Assembly: GCA_010672785.1 (NCBI GenBank)
Contig: JAAHFX010000004.1
Location: 1-64,000 of the forward strand
Source of the DNA: Sphaerospermopsis sp. SIO1G1
GTDB lineage: Bacteria; Cyanobacteriota; Cyanobacteriia; Cyanobacteriales; Nostocaceae
Length of the DNA: 64,000 nt
Direction: 5' to 3'
Part shown: piece after piece, positions 9,561 to 21,363 of the stretch
Numbering within the stretch: the first letter of the stretch is position 1
Layout of the letters: each line of letters begins with the position of its first letter
Position numbers and translations under genes: made by a program
The notes under the pieces: generated by a model
Told to the model about the DNA's origin: nothing
The model's database searches: none
Seen by the model: the letters and a program-made list of their open reading frames with translations, nothing else

Positions 9561-9729
9561 AATTCTTAACCCAACTTGCCAAAAAAGTGCAACTCCTCAT
9601 TTTTGCCCCAAAATTATTGAGAATAGCTGCGAATGAATCAACGAAATTTCAAGGGTCTTGACTTCTAAAATGGTTATGATATTCTAGTTATACGGATAAT
9701 CAAGGCGTGTTTATGTCTAAAATTCAAAA
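9561..9729 (+). repeat. 169-bp direct repeat, copy 2
   Basis: Second copy of 5862-6030, same length and orientation, about 160 of 169 positions identical. It lies about 280 bases upstream of the kinase start, so the pair encloses the kinase gene and its flanks (about 3.5 kb). Confidence 0.85.
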
Positions 9730-9921
9730 CACCCCCAACTTACACATATACAAAAACTTATGAAAGATTAATAACTTATCCAAAAAAATCAAATCATCTG
9801 CATTTGATCTATCTGCGTTTATCTGCGTTCATCTGCGTTCCCCATTAACACAGATCACAAAATTAATACCATGAAAATGGCGATCGCAAATCAACCAAAA
9901 AAATCCTGAATTAAACAAAAA

Positions 9922-10344
9922 TCAATAAACCCCCCGCATAAAAAATTGCTTCAAAATTTCTCCCGGTTCTCTATCCCAAGTATCAATATGTTCATAAATC
10001 AAACCCTCATCATTCAATTTATAAGTTGAATACCCATTAAAAAATATCCTTGCTTTCCAAGGAACACGCAAAACCCCCTGCACTGTCCAATTTGCTAAAA
10101 TTGTATTTTCATCAGTTTGAGAAACATCATGTAAATCAAAAGCAATTTCCGTAAAAAACAACTGACCATGAAAACGTAATGTCCAAAAAATAATCCGATA
10201 ATTAAATTTACCCTTAAACTTATTTACGGGGTCACGAAATAATATATCCTCAGAATAAATATCATAAGAAATATCCTCTGCAAATAAAGTTGGTAAATCT
10301 GCTTTGAGAATATCAATCATTCCTGGTACTGCTGACTTTGTCAT
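9922..10344 (-). CDS. DUF2358 domain protein (NTF2-like fold)
   Basis: This 140-residue protein matches the DUF2358 family that is shared by cyanobacteria and plastids. Typical stretches are the N-terminal TLFAEDISYDIYSEDILFRDP, the middle FWTLRFHGQLFF, and the C-terminal YEHIDTWDREP near the end. Members have an NTF2-like cone fold with no established enzyme activity. It covers the full expected length. It stands alone on the minus strand with repeats on one side and a pentapeptide gene diverging on the other. Function unknown; a small-ligand or lipid-binding role would be a guess. Confidence 0.8.
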   Translation of the reverse strand: MTKSAVPGMIDILKADLPTLFAEDISYDIYSEDILFRDPVNKFKGKFNYRIIFWTLRFHGQLFFTEIAFDLHDVSQTDENTILANWTVQGVLRVPWKARIFFNGYSTYKLNDEGLIYEHIDTWDREPGEILKQFFMRGVY

Positions 10345-10826
10345 TTTACACCCTAAAAATCTCTCTGAAATTTTTCCAACTCACTCAATCAAGAATTTTG
10401 CACTTTTTTCGCCTTTTATCTGCTTCAAACTCTTGATTGATCAAAGTTTTTGGTTTGTTCATTAAATCCTACTGATTTAATACATTACTATAACGGAAAC
10501 ACTTTTTCAGTTAAATCCAACCAAATAAGTATTTATTCTTATTTACTAATGTAAACAAACGTGATACCCATAGTTCTGTCATTATTTTTTAGTAAAAATT
10601 AACATTAATTTTATATTTATCAATTGATATAAATTAATGATTGGCAACTAGCCAGAATTAAGACTGAATCAGCATTTCACTAACTCGATCATCACTTGGA
10701 AAAGATAGAAATATCACATTCAGTTTGTGAGTTAAATCAACATTCTTCAGCCACCATATGAAATAATAGAATATGTGAGGACAAAGAACGGACGCTACTC
10801 CAAATAATTTGGAAGGGGGAATTTTT
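10345..10826. other. Intergenic between divergent genes, nothing recognised
   Basis: About 480 AT-rich bases between the DUF2358 gene (leftward) and the pentapeptide gene (rightward). It must contain both promoters, but no strong -35/-10 pair, operator or RNA was identified. The last ten bases before the pentapeptide start form a strong ribosome binding site. Confidence 0.5.
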
Positions 10827-11306
10827 ATGAAACGTCAACTACTAACCGCAATAGCCTTAGTTGCTCCCCTATTTTTCACGAACCCAGTACAAGCTGGGAA
10901 TAACCAAGATATCGAAAAATTGTTGTCAACTAGAGCGTGTCAAAGTTGCCAACTACAGGGAGTTGACCTCAAGGGAGCGCATTTAATTGGTGCAGACTTA
11001 CGAGGTGCTAATCTCCAAGGCGCTAATCTGAAAGAAGCAAACCTAGAAGGTGCTGATTTGACGGGAGCGAACCTAGAAGGTGCTAATTTAACATCAGCTT
11101 TTGTGACCAACGTTAATCTCAAACAAGCGAACCTTAATGGTGCAAACCTCACTAACGCCACCATTAACGATTCAAATGTCTACCAAGCTTCCATGAATAA
11201 TTTAACTATCACTGGTGCAGAAATTTACAACACTGGTATTGGTATTGGTGGAGAAGATGCAAAATCATTTCTCGACTGGGATGAAGTTGTAGATGGTGGT
11301 AGATAA
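10827..11306 (+). CDS. Secreted pentapeptide-repeat protein
   Basis: The ATG at 10827 follows ggaaggggga (10811-10820), and a signal peptide starts there (MKRQLLTAIALVAPLFF, probable cleavage after VQA), so this start is chosen over an in-frame TTG at 10809. The mature protein has an ACQSCQLQGVDL segment and then about 14 A(D/N)LxG-type pentapeptides such as GADLRGANLQ and GANLKEANLEGADL, which build a right-handed quadrilateral beta helix. The tail from about residue 130 leaves the repeat. Location should be periplasm or thylakoid lumen. The role of such lumenal pentapeptide proteins is not settled. Total 159 residues. Confidence 0.88.
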   Translation: MKRQLLTAIALVAPLFFTNPVQAGNNQDIEKLLSTRACQSCQLQGVDLKGAHLIGADLRGANLQGANLKEANLEGADLTGANLEGANLTSAFVTNVNLKQANLNGANLTNATINDSNVYQASMNNLTITGAEIYNTGIGIGGEDAKSFLDWDEVVDGGR

Positions 11307-11366
11307 GCTAGGAATGTGGATAGATTGTAGACAAGTTTGTCACATACATCATAAATAAGTAACAAT

Positions 11367-11399
11367 AAATCCTCGACTTCATGAAGAAGCCGGGGATTT
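11367..11399. terminator. Hairpin terminator between convergent genes
   Basis: Arms aaatcctcgacttc (11367-11380) and gaagccggggattt (11386-11399) pair with one mismatch and one G-T pair around atgaa. It lies between the pentapeptide stop and the metK stop and can serve both. Confidence 0.7.
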
Positions 11400-11438
11400 A
11401 TATTCTACATTTAAAGCAGATGTAATGGTTAATGGATT

Positions 11439-12707
11439 TTAGTTCAATGCCACCGCATCAGAAAGATACTTTTTAGATGCTTGTTTTAACGCATCTGCTT
11501 TATCAGTATGTTCCCAAGGTAAATCTAAATCTTCTCTACCCAAATGACCATAAGCTGCAACGTCCTGATAGAAACGTCCGCCTCTTTCACCAGGTAAACT
11601 CTGCAAGTTAAAGGTATGGATAATACCTGCTGGACGCAATTCAAAGTGTTCTTGAATCAACTCTAGTAAGATTTCATCACCCACCTTACCAGTTCCGAAG
11701 GTATCTACAAAAATACTCACAGGTCTAGCAACACCAATAGCATAGCTCAACTGGACTTCACATTTTTCTGCTAATCCAGCAGCCACAATATTTTTTGCCA
11801 CATAACGAGTAGCATAAGCAGCAGAACGGTCTACTTTTGTAGGATCTTTTCCGGAGAAAGCACCACCACCATGACGGGAATAACCACCGTAGGTATCAAC
11901 AATGATCTTTCTGCCGGTTAAACCAGAGTCACCTTGAGGTCCACCAACTACGAATTTACCAGTAGGATTAACTAAAAAGCGAGTCTCATCACTGGGTTTA
12001 ATGGCAATATCACCAAATACAGGTTGAACTACCGCAGTCCAAAGGTCTTCTTTGATCTTAGCTTGTAACGCAGCCTCATCCGTAATATCCCCAATATTAG
12101 GTGCGTGCTGAGTAGAAATTAAGATTGTGTCAATACCTACAGGTTTGCCATCTTCATACACTACAGTTACCTGGGTTTTACCATCAGGACGTAGATATGG
12201 CAAATCACCTGTTTTTCTGACTGCTGTTAGTCTTCTTGCCATACGGTGAGCCAAACTGATGGGTAAAGGCATCAATTCAGGGGTTTCATTACAAGCAAAA
12301 CCGAACATGATACCTTGGTCACCAGCACCGATTTTATCAAATAGTTCTTCACTATCTTCGGTGCGGCTTTCTGTAGCAGTGTTTACACCTTGAGCAATAT
12401 CAGGTGATTGTTCATCTAAAGCTACTAACACGCTGGCACTATTAGCAGAAAAACCATTATCCGCGTCAGTGTAGCCAATTTCTGCAATTTTATCGCGTAC
12501 TAAGCTAACATAGTTGACGTTGGCTTTAGATGTAATTTCCCCAGTTAACAATACTAAACCAGTATTTACAACCACTTCAGCAGCAACGCGGCTACTAGAG
12601 TCTTGTGTCAAAAGGGCATCTAGAATAGTATCAGAAATTTGGTCGCAGATTTTATCGGGGTGACCTTCAGTAACTGACTCAGATGAAAACAAATAACGGC
12701 GAGACAA
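11439..12707 (-). CDS. metK: S-adenosylmethionine synthase
   Basis: MetK joins methionine and ATP to give SAM, phosphate and pyrophosphate. The 422-residue protein has the family hallmarks: [16 protein letters not shown] at the N terminus with the ATP-site His, [10 protein letters not shown] near 126, [18 protein letters not shown] near 277, and the C-terminal YGHLGRED. Length is slightly above the bacterial average of about 385-400, as usual in cyanobacteria. The ribosome binding site aaggag is clear at 12711-12721 on the minus strand. The leader contains a 10-bp stem (12740-12788). The gene follows prk on the same strand, but the prk terminator lies between them, so it is probably transcribed separately. 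Confidence 0.97.
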   Translation of the reverse strand: MSRRYLFSSESVTEGHPDKICDQISDTILDALLTQDSSSRVAAEVVVNTGLVLLTGEITSKANVNYVSLVRDKIAEIGYTDADNGFSANSASVLVALDEQSPDIAQGVNTATESRTEDSEELFDKIGAGDQGIMFGFACNETPELMPLPISLAHRMARRLTAVRKTGDLPYLRPDGKTQVTVVYEDGKPVGIDTILISTQHAPNIGDITDEAALQAKIKEDLWTAVVQPVFGDIAIKPSDETRFLVNPTGKFVVGGPQGDSGLTGRKIIVDTYGGYSRHGGGAFSGKDPTKVDRSAAYATRYVAKNIVAAGLAEKCEVQLSYAIGVARPVSIFVDTFGTGKVGDEILLELIQEHFELRPAGIIHTFNLQSLPGERGGRFYQDVAAYGHLGREDLDLPWEHTDKADALKQASKKYLSDAVALN

Positions 12708-12739
12708 AGGAAGTTTCTCCTTGACGAACTTTAATCACT

Positions 12740-12788
12740 GAACTAAATGGAAACATGAAACATTGAGTTCACTGAGTTCATTTAGTTC
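12740..12788 (-). promoter_or_regulatory. Stem-loop in the metK leader
   Basis: On the metK strand gaactaaatg (12788-12779) pairs perfectly with catttagttc (12749-12740). The loop carries a tandem gaactcagtgaactca. The stem ends about 20 bases upstream of the ribosome binding site, so it could affect translation. It does not show the conserved cores of the SAM riboswitches I know. Confidence 0.45.
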
Positions 12789-12954
12789 GGCTACTAATTT
12801 CTGCAATCATAACAAGATTTACACACACTTACTCACAAGTATTTGTCCTACACTCACCGAATTTGAACATACCTACGGGTTCAATTCCTTACCCTGTCAG
12901 GGTAACAAGTATTAAAAAAAAATAAAAAAAATCTAAAATTTTTGAGCAATCAAT

Positions 12955-12990
12955 TAAAAAAAAGGGGGGTACACCCAATTGATGCCCCCT
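12955..12990 (-). terminator. Rho-independent terminator of prk
   Basis: On the minus strand aggggg (12990-12985) pairs with cccccc (12969-12964), followed directly by a run of T. It begins about 25 bases after the prk stop. Confidence 0.8.
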
Positions 12991-13016
12991 TATGTTGATT
13001 GACCAACACTGCTGGT

Positions 13017-14021
13017 TTACACTTGCACTGCTAACTTTGCTTCGCTGGATGTCAATAGTTCATAAACTGAACGCATTTTTAATCCTGTCAATACTTGGAA
13101 TAAACCTGTTCCGTTATTAGAACCTGGATACTCACGATGTTGCAGTAATAAGTGGGTCATCTCACCTTCATATTTGGTAGAAGTGTTACTGAGGTGTTTT
13201 TCAATGTAGATTACTTCATCGAGGTTATCAAACTGACCATCTACCTCTAAAACAGAAACGTAGCGACCGTAGTAAACATCAGAACCATAGTACATTTGCA
13301 TACCAGGATATGAACAGGTCAATTTACGTCCACAAGGAGTCCACTGGATGGTTGAACCTTCGTCAAATAGGTAAGCTGGAATAAATCCTTCCTTACCTTC
13401 CCGTTGTAACATCCGTACCCGTAACACTTTCCGCTCAGTGTCATTTTTGATTAAGTTAGTAGGTAATACTTGTAAAACCACGTCAGCAAATTCTCTTTGA
13501 GGCTCTACAAATTTTTCAAAGTCGGGTTTACGAGAATTGATTTGGGCTAAAACATCTTCATAGCGGTGACCACGTTCAGCCATATCTCTTTGAATCTTCC
13601 AGGCAATTTTAACTTCATCGCTGATGTCAAAATACACACTGAAATCTATTAATTCTCTGACCCTTTCATCATACAGAGGGTGTAAACCTTCAACAACGAT
13701 GATATGATTTGGCTCAATCCGTTCTGGAGGATCAATCATACCAGTCTCGTGGTTATAAATCGGCTTATCAATTGCTTGACCTTCTTTGAGAGCTTTAATT
13801 TGCTCATACATCAAGTCAAAATTGTTTGCTCTAGGATCTAAAGCAGTAATCCCTGTTTCCTTACGTTGCTTACGATCAAGAGAATGATAGTCATCTAAAC
13901 AGATAACTGTCATTAATTCTTCACCAAACAAATCAATCAGACGACGTAAAAATGTAGATTTACCGCACCCAGAGTCTCCAGCTACTCCAATTAGTACCAC
14001 GCGTTCCGGTTTACTTGTCAT
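13017..14021 (-). CDS. prk: Phosphoribulokinase
   Basis: PRK phosphorylates ribulose 5-phosphate with ATP to make the Rubisco substrate. The 334-residue protein has the P-loop GDSGCGKST at 15-23. Cys19 in the loop and Cys41 (VICLDDYHS) are the pair oxidised in the dark in chloroplast-type PRK, and a second pair lies in TPCGRKLTCSYPG near residue 231. This is the long cyanobacterial/plant type that binds GAPDH through CP12. Conserved LDPRANNFDLMYEQ and VVEGLHPLYDERVR are present. Start ATG has an aggag-type site just upstream. It stands as a single transcription unit with its own terminator. Confidence 0.97.
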   Translation of the reverse strand: MTSKPERVVLIGVAGDSGCGKSTFLRRLIDLFGEELMTVICLDDYHSLDRKQRKETGITALDPRANNFDLMYEQIKALKEGQAIDKPIYNHETGMIDPPERIEPNHIIVVEGLHPLYDERVRELIDFSVYFDISDEVKIAWKIQRDMAERGHRYEDVLAQINSRKPDFEKFVEPQREFADVVLQVLPTNLIKNDTERKVLRVRMLQREGKEGFIPAYLFDEGSTIQWTPCGRKLTCSYPGMQMYYGSDVYYGRYVSVLEVDGQFDNLDEVIYIEKHLSNTSTKYEGEMTHLLLQHREYPGSNNGTGLFQVLTGLKMRSVYELLTSSEAKLAVQV

Positions 14022-16196
<2,175 letters not shown>

Positions 16197-16307
16197 TTTC
16201 ATCATTGGTAGTTAGTAAATTAGTTTTGAATTGTCAACTCTAAATTTGTAGGTAGGGGTACACCCTGCCTACAATTATTTTGTATATATAATTTGGGTGT
16301 AAGATCC

Positions 16308-17597
16308 GTGGGTGTTAAACTAGGAATATTAGGATTAGGTACGGTGGGAACTGGTACTGTACAGCTTTTGCAAGATAAAGTAGACCGCCACCCACTGTTA
16401 CAAGCAATAGAAATATATCGTGTTGGTGTGCGATCGCTTGATAAACCCCGCCAAGTGGAATTACCCTCGGGAATCATCACAACAGATTTAGAATCCATTG
16501 TTAGTGATCCACAAATAGACATAGTAGTGGAAGTGATGGGTGGTTTAGAACCAACGCGATCGCTGATCCTTACAGCTATCAAGAATGGTAAACACGTAGT
16601 TACAGCTAACAAAGCTGTTATTTCCCGGTTTGGGGAAGAAATCTTCACTGCTGCCAATGCCGCTGGAGTCTACGTGATGTTAGAAGCCTCTGTTGGTGGC
16701 GGTATACCTGTGATTCAACCACTCAAACAGTCTTTAAGTGTTAATCAAATTCAAGCTATAACTGGCATTGTTAACGGTACTACTAATTACATTCTCACGA
16801 GGATGCTATTAGAAGGTAGTGAATTTGATGATGTTTTAGCAGATGCTCAAGCACTAGGTTATGCAGAGGCTGATCCTACTGCTGATGTAGATGGTTTAGA
16901 TGCAGCAGATAAAATTGCAATTTTGGCATCTTTGGGTTTTGGAGGCAGAATTAATTTAGCAGATGTCTATTGTGAAGGGATTCGCCAAGTTACTAAAACA
17001 GATATTGCCTATGCTACTAGGCTGGGATTTGTGATTAAACTACTAGCGATCGCTAAATGGCAAAACTCTGATCATTCTCAAATATCAGTGCGGGTTCACC
17101 CCACTTTAGTACCCCAAAATCATCCTTTAGCTACCATTAACGGTGTCTATAATGCCATCTTAGTAGAAGGTGAACCTATAGGTCAGGTAATGTTTTTTGG
17201 CCCTGGTGCTGGTGCTGGTGCGACTGCTAGTGCAGTCTGTTCAGATATTTTAAATCTAGTGGCAACTCTCAAAACTGATACATCCAATCCCCATGCTCTA
17301 TTAGCTTGTAGCCACAAACATTATTGTCAAATTGCACCTATCACTGAACTGGTGAGCCGTTTTTATACTCGCTTCTTAACTAAGGATCAACCTGGTGTAA
17401 TTGGTAATTTAGGGACAATTTTTGGTAAATATAATGTCAGCCTGGAATCAGTTGTTCAAACTGGTTTCCAAGGGGAATTAGCAGAAATTGTAGTTGTCAG
17501 CCATGATGTCAAGGAAGGCAATTTTAGAGATGCTTTGGCGGAAATTAAAAATTTGCCAGCTATAGATAGTATTCCTAGTATTTTAAGAGTACTTTAG
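16308..17597 (+). CDS. hom: Homoserine dehydrogenase
   Basis: Hom reduces aspartate semialdehyde to homoserine for threonine and methionine. The 429-residue monofunctional enzyme starts GVKLGILGLGTVGTGTV (NAD(P) fold). It continues with ANKAVISRFG, ASVGGGIPVI, IVNGTTNYIL, and the catalytic-region DADPT-like motif AEADPTADVDGLDAADK. A C-terminal ACT domain (about 345-425, DQPGVIGNLGTIFGKY) should sense threonine. The GTG at 16308 fits family N termini; a TTG at 16293 would add five residues. The stop at 17597 is immediately followed by a tandem repeat array. Confidence 0.95.
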   Translation: MGVKLGILGLGTVGTGTVQLLQDKVDRHPLLQAIEIYRVGVRSLDKPRQVELPSGIITTDLESIVSDPQIDIVVEVMGGLEPTRSLILTAIKNGKHVVTANKAVISRFGEEIFTAANAAGVYVMLEASVGGGIPVIQPLKQSLSVNQIQAITGIVNGTTNYILTRMLLEGSEFDDVLADAQALGYAEADPTADVDGLDAADKIAILASLGFGGRINLADVYCEGIRQVTKTDIAYATRLGFVIKLLAIAKWQNSDHSQISVRVHPTLVPQNHPLATINGVYNAILVEGEPIGQVMFFGPGAGAGATASAVCSDILNLVATLKTDTSNPHALLACSHKHYCQIAPITELVSRFYTRFLTKDQPGVIGNLGTIFGKYNVSLESVVQTGFQGELAEIVVVSHDVKEGNFRDALAEIKNLPAIDSIPSILRVL

Positions 17598-17868
17598 TCA
17601 GTTGTCAGTTATCAGTTGTCAGTTATCAGTTGTCAGTTATCAGTTATCAGTTATCAGTTATCAGTTATCAGTTATCAGTTATCAGTTGTCAGTGATCAGT
17701 GATCAGTGATCAGTGATCAGTTATCAGTTATCAGTTATCAGTTATCAGTTATCAGTCGTCAGTTATCAGTTGTCAGTGATCAGTCGTCAGTTATCAGTTG
17801 TCAGTGATCAGTCGTCACCAATCACCAATCACCAATCACCAATCACCAATCACCAATAACTGACTTCT
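17598..17868 (+). repeat. Long short-tandem-repeat array (STRR)
   Basis: About 220 bases of 9- and 7-base units (cagttatcagttatcag, cagttgtcag, cagtgatcagtgatcag) are followed by about 45 bases of accaatcaccaatcacc. It starts at the last base of hom and ends just before the stop of the CURT1-like gene. This is the longest such array in the window. Confidence 0.9.
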
Positions 17869-17874
17869 TAAAAA

Positions 17875-18324
17875 TTAAGATTCTGAGGTTTTCTTACCAA
17901 CAACCTGTGATTTGAGGGTGGTAATTTCACCAGTTAACTCTTGCCGAGTGGAGGCCTTGAGTAGATAACGGTAAATAAACCATGCAGAATAGCCAATACC
18001 AATTAACTCAAAGGTAGGTGCGATTAAAGGAATATCGTTTAAAGAATCTAATACGGCCAAAAGTACCTTCACAGCAACAACTGCTGTTACTACTAAGCCA
18101 ATACTGACTATTGGCTGTTTATACTGATTAAAAAAGTTGCCCGCAATATCCGGTAATGTACCTAAAAACCCAGATACTTGTTGCCCATATTTCAGCCACT
18201 GTTCTTGAGACTGCAAGGGCGGCTGAAGTTTTGTAATAGTTCCAGTTTGGTTGTTAATATCTGGGATTGTAGTCTCTTTTGATTTGGTTTCTATGTTTTC
18301 TGATTCTTGCATTTTCTCTTCCAT
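17875..18324 (-). CDS. CAAD/CURT1-like thylakoid membrane protein
   Basis: A 149-residue protein with a polar N-terminal half (to about 60) and the CAAD domain. The domain has an amphipathic lead-in (GTLPDIAGNFFNQYKQP), two membrane helices (IVSIGLVVTAVVAVKVLLAV and LIAPTFELIGIGYSAWFIYR) and a charged C-terminal helix (LLKASTRQELTGEI). Stand-alone CAAD proteins are the cyanobacterial relatives of plant CURVATURE THYLAKOID 1, which bends thylakoid edges; the same domain is appended to some aminoacyl-tRNA synthetases. The ATG at 18312 (MQESEN) is an alternative start. Convergent with hom, separated by a repeat array. Confidence 0.82.
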   Translation of the reverse strand: MEEKMQESENIETKSKETTIPDINNQTGTITKLQPPLQSQEQWLKYGQQVSGFLGTLPDIAGNFFNQYKQPIVSIGLVVTAVVAVKVLLAVLDSLNDIPLIAPTFELIGIGYSAWFIYRYLLKASTRQELTGEITTLKSQVVGKKTSES

Positions 18325-19592
18325 AAATTTTGACAGTTGAGTTTTATTATTTGCACAACTATGAATACAAGGCTGTTGGGTAAACAGTATATTCCTGTAT
18401 CCGCATAATTAGGTTTAGGTCGAAGTTGACTTTTATTTTCCTATAACCATACAATACCTCTTAGCTCCTTTGTCTCAACTACAGAATAGAAAATCGGTAG
18501 GAGAAGAGAAGTCAAAAGGGAACAAATTTCATGGCAATTACCATCTTGAGTGTGTTACATCAAATGTAACAACAATACTCAACCTGTAATTATCCCATGC
18601 GGCTGGACTTACTCACTATGGTTATGATTCCAGCGCAAATTATGCAAAAGTTAGTTCACCTCTGATAATCAAAAGTCTAAATGCTGATTTTATCTGATAT
18701 TAAAGCCATCTTCAGTCACATTCGTCAATTAACTGATTTTTACAGCCATGAGCATTCAGCAGCCAGCTTTGTACGGATAAACCAAAAATCACTCTTTGAA
18801 CCATCCCACAATGGATTAAATATGTTTGATTTCTGATTTCTGATTGCCTGGATATTTATAAGTGATTTATTTTGCTATTGTCAGTAGGTTAGCATTGAAA
18901 ATTATCTGCACAATCAAGATTTCATCACAACACTCAGAAAGTTGTATAATTTTTACATTTTGTAATCATTTGTAAGAAATTTAACTTGCATACTTTTGAT
19001 GAAATCAAACAATTGTCAACCCTTTTTCCTGACAAACTCTCCTTTGCTTCCCTACGCCCTATTCCTGGTTAAGATTGATCTAAAATTAAAAAACTTTGTA
19101 TCTTAGCTAGTATGGTAATTGCTATATCCGAGGTTTCGTTATTGAAGACTAGACATAAGTTTGATTTTATGATAGTTAAACTTGTAGCTTAAAAGAAGCA
19201 GGGAAAAATAATACGTTTTATTACCATTAAAAACTGTTTGTATTTCTTGGTTAAACTAACAAAGAAGAAGAAATAATAAACTATCAAGCTAACCACAGCC
19301 ATGTTCAGTGAAAACAGACCTTTTCTAAGATTGGATATTTCTGTAACTACCCATGCCCTCAGCCTAATCCCAAGGTAAGAGGCTGCTATACCTGGAAAAC
19401 CTTGATAGACTGTGTTTATAGCCGGTCTTAATCCAAGTTATTTATAATTTGGTAGTTGGCAAAACTATACATCTCTACTTCAAACAGTAGATAACGCTAG
19501 ATTAAATTGATATATTTGAGGGAGAACAAAAAATTGCTGGAAAACCTGGAAAACAGTCAACCCCTGTTGGCAAAAGTTGGGAAAGCAAAAAA
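18325..19592. other. Long intergenic region upstream of a histidine kinase
   Basis: Almost 1.3 kb with no frame that looks coding. A hairpin lies at 18546-18582. From about 19280 to 19460 base composition is less AT-rich than around it, and short complementary pairs exist (for example cagcct and aggctg at about 19360-19386), so a small RNA is conceivable. I could not match it to 6S, tmRNA, RNase P or SRP RNA cores. No tRNA seen. Confidence 0.45.
18546..18582. other. Palindromic hairpin (gttacat-caa-atgtaac)
   Basis: Inner stem gttacat/atgtaac (18554-18570) with a caa loop, extended by an outer ttgagt/actcaa stem. It might be an operator for a dimeric regulator or part of an RNA. About 1 kb from the kinase start, 220 bases upstream of the CURT1-like gene. 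Confidence 0.4.
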
Positions 19593-21275
19593 GTGTCAAC
19601 TCAAGAGCCAAAAATAGATGAACTCCCAACAATAGAATTTCCCTCTAGAGGGAAGCTCAAAGCTAGCTCATGGCGTATTCACCAAAAAATTGGATATGGC
19701 TACTTTGTTGCTATTGCTATTGGATTTTTCGGTTCTCTGACAGGGTTAGTGCTAGCTAACTACTATAGAGGCAGAGAAACTCGACAATTTAATCAAGCTA
19801 ACTATCAAGAACAACTATTAAATAACTACAGAGATGCAGTAATTGACGCTAAATTGCACGGTTCTGGATTAGTAGCTGTACTCAATGATCCGCAAAAGCT
19901 AGAAAGAAGAAAAACAGATTTACTCAATTCCGTTGCAGAAGCTGAAAACTTAGACCCAGAAATTACGGAGTACATTAGTAGCAATCCACAAACATTAGCC
20001 GCAAACAGTGCTACATTACAAACTCTGTTATTTGACTATTCTTTTTACTTAAAGACATATATTCAAGAGATAAAAACTATTTTAGGCAGACTAGAGAATA
20101 GTCAGAATCAGCCGGAAACAATTACTGTAGTTAGAGAGCAGTTATTGGTATTAATGGGTAGTCATACAGTTGATGAACTAGATGATTTATCCAACGAACT
20201 CTCCAGAATTCTACACAATGCCAAGATTCAAGAACAAGAGCGCAGAACAGATTTAGAACAAGCAAGATTTGTAGAGAGAGCAATAGTTATAGTCAGTATG
20301 TTACTCTCAGTAGCTATTGCAGCCTTCATTGCTTGGCGTACCAGTCGGGCGATCGCTGAACCTGTAATCACTGTAACTCAAGTAGCTGAACAAGTAGCGA
20401 AAAAATCTAATTTTGATCTCCGCGCTCCCATCGTTAGCGAAGATGAAATAGGTTTGTTGGCTAAATCATTAAACCGCTTAATTGAAAGAGTTTCAGAAAG
20501 AACCAAACAATTACAACAAGCCAAAGAACAAGCCGAAGCTGCTAGTAAAGCCAAAAGCCAATTTTTAGCTAATGTTAGCCATGAATTACGCACACCCTTA
20601 AATGCAGTTATAGGTTTGAGTAAGCTCTTACAAGATGATGCCCAAGATCTGGGTGCAGAGGAAGACTTTATCACTGACTTAGAAACTATTAATTCTGCTG
20701 GTAGACACTTACTAGAACTAATTAACGATATTCTGGACTTGTCAAAAATTGAAGCTGGGAAAATGACACTTTACCCAGAAACCTTTGACATCATGAATCT
20801 AATTAATAATGTAGTTCTCACAGTCAAATCTGCTATGACTAAGAACGGCAATAATTTCATCTTAGACTGTGATGATCACCTAGGAACAATGTATGCTGAC
20901 CAAACTAGAATGCGACAGGTATTATTCAACTTACTGAGTAACGCTGCGAAATTTACTAGCAATGGTAGAGTTACATTAACCGTCAGAATAGAAACAAACT
21001 ATATCGGTGAAAATGTATCTTCTCGTATGATTAACTTTACTGTCACTGATACTGGTATTGGAATGTCACCTAGTCAGCAACAGCAACTTTTTCAACCTTT
21101 TACACAGGGAGATAATTCCACTACCAAAAAATATGGTGGTACTGGTTTAGGGTTAGCGATCAGCCGTCATTTTTGCCACATGATGGGTGGTGAGATAATT
21201 GTCAACAGTGAACTGGGTAATGGTTCTACTTTTATTATCAACCTACCCTTAGCTGTTCAAGAACCAACAAATTGA
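19593..21275 (+). CDS. Membrane sensor histidine kinase
   Basis: 560 residues. Two membrane helices (about 36-57 and 229-248) enclose a helical extracytoplasmic sensor region of about 170 residues without a recognised family. HAMP (about 249-300) and a coiled coil lead to HisKA with [20 protein letters not shown] (His about 330). The HATPase domain has [20 protein letters not shown] and GTGLGLAIS. No receiver domain is fused, and no response regulator lies next to it, so the partner is elsewhere. The start is a GTG; in-frame codons upstream offer no alternative. The downstream helicase starts about 90 bases later on the same strand, but a functional link is unlikely. Confidence 0.9.
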   Translation: MSTQEPKIDELPTIEFPSRGKLKASSWRIHQKIGYGYFVAIAIGFFGSLTGLVLANYYRGRETRQFNQANYQEQLLNNYRDAVIDAKLHGSGLVAVLNDPQKLERRKTDLLNSVAEAENLDPEITEYISSNPQTLAANSATLQTLLFDYSFYLKTYIQEIKTILGRLENSQNQPETITVVREQLLVLMGSHTVDELDDLSNELSRILHNAKIQEQERRTDLEQARFVERAIVIVSMLLSVAIAAFIAWRTSRAIAEPVITVTQVAEQVAKKSNFDLRAPIVSEDEIGLLAKSLNRLIERVSERTKQLQQAKEQAEAASKAKSQFLANVSHELRTPLNAVIGLSKLLQDDAQDLGAEEDFITDLETINSAGRHLLELINDILDLSKIEAGKMTLYPETFDIMNLINNVVLTVKSAMTKNGNNFILDCDDHLGTMYADQTRMRQVLFNLLSNAAKFTSNGRVTLTVRIETNYIGENVSSRMINFTVTDTGIGMSPSQQQQLFQPFTQGDNSTTKKYGGTGLGLAISRHFCHMMGGEIIVNSELGNGSTFIINLPLAVQEPTN

Positions 21276-21363
21276 CACTCACCTACCTGAAGGTACAGTA
21301 ATTCTTGATTCAGCGAGCGAGTCCACTTAAACTAGATTCCTCACGGTATCTAATAAAATACTC

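Larger units (their letters stand above)
9279..9921. other. Intergenic with dispersed repeats, no gene
   Basis: Contains a hairpin repeat at 9362-9423, the second 169-bp repeat at 9561-9729 and an atctgcgtttatctgcgttc phrase at about 9809-9840. An open frame at 9275-9562 covers repeat DNA and has no recognisable protein character. Confidence 0.65.
12708..13016. other. metK leader and prk terminator region
   Basis: About 300 bases. From left to right: metK ribosome binding site, a leader stem at 12740-12788, a small hairpin at 12889-12905 (ttaccct/agggtaa), poly-A runs, and the prk terminator at 12955-12990. No gene seen. Confidence 0.6.

Noticed and set aside
9275..9562. 95-codon minus-strand frame upstream of the kinase
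   Set aside because: Overlaps the hairpin repeat at 9362-9423 and low-complexity DNA; overlaps the kinase start.
12879..12889. ggttcaattcc resembling a tRNA T-arm
   Set aside because: No acceptor, D or anticodon stems can be built around it.
16220..16657. 145-codon minus-strand frame over the start of hom
   Set aside because: Antisense to the strongly conserved N-terminal part of homoserine dehydrogenase.
19280..19460. 6S, tmRNA, RNase P or SRP RNA in the gap before the histidine kinase
   Set aside because: None of the core motifs of these RNAs was found; kept only as an open question.
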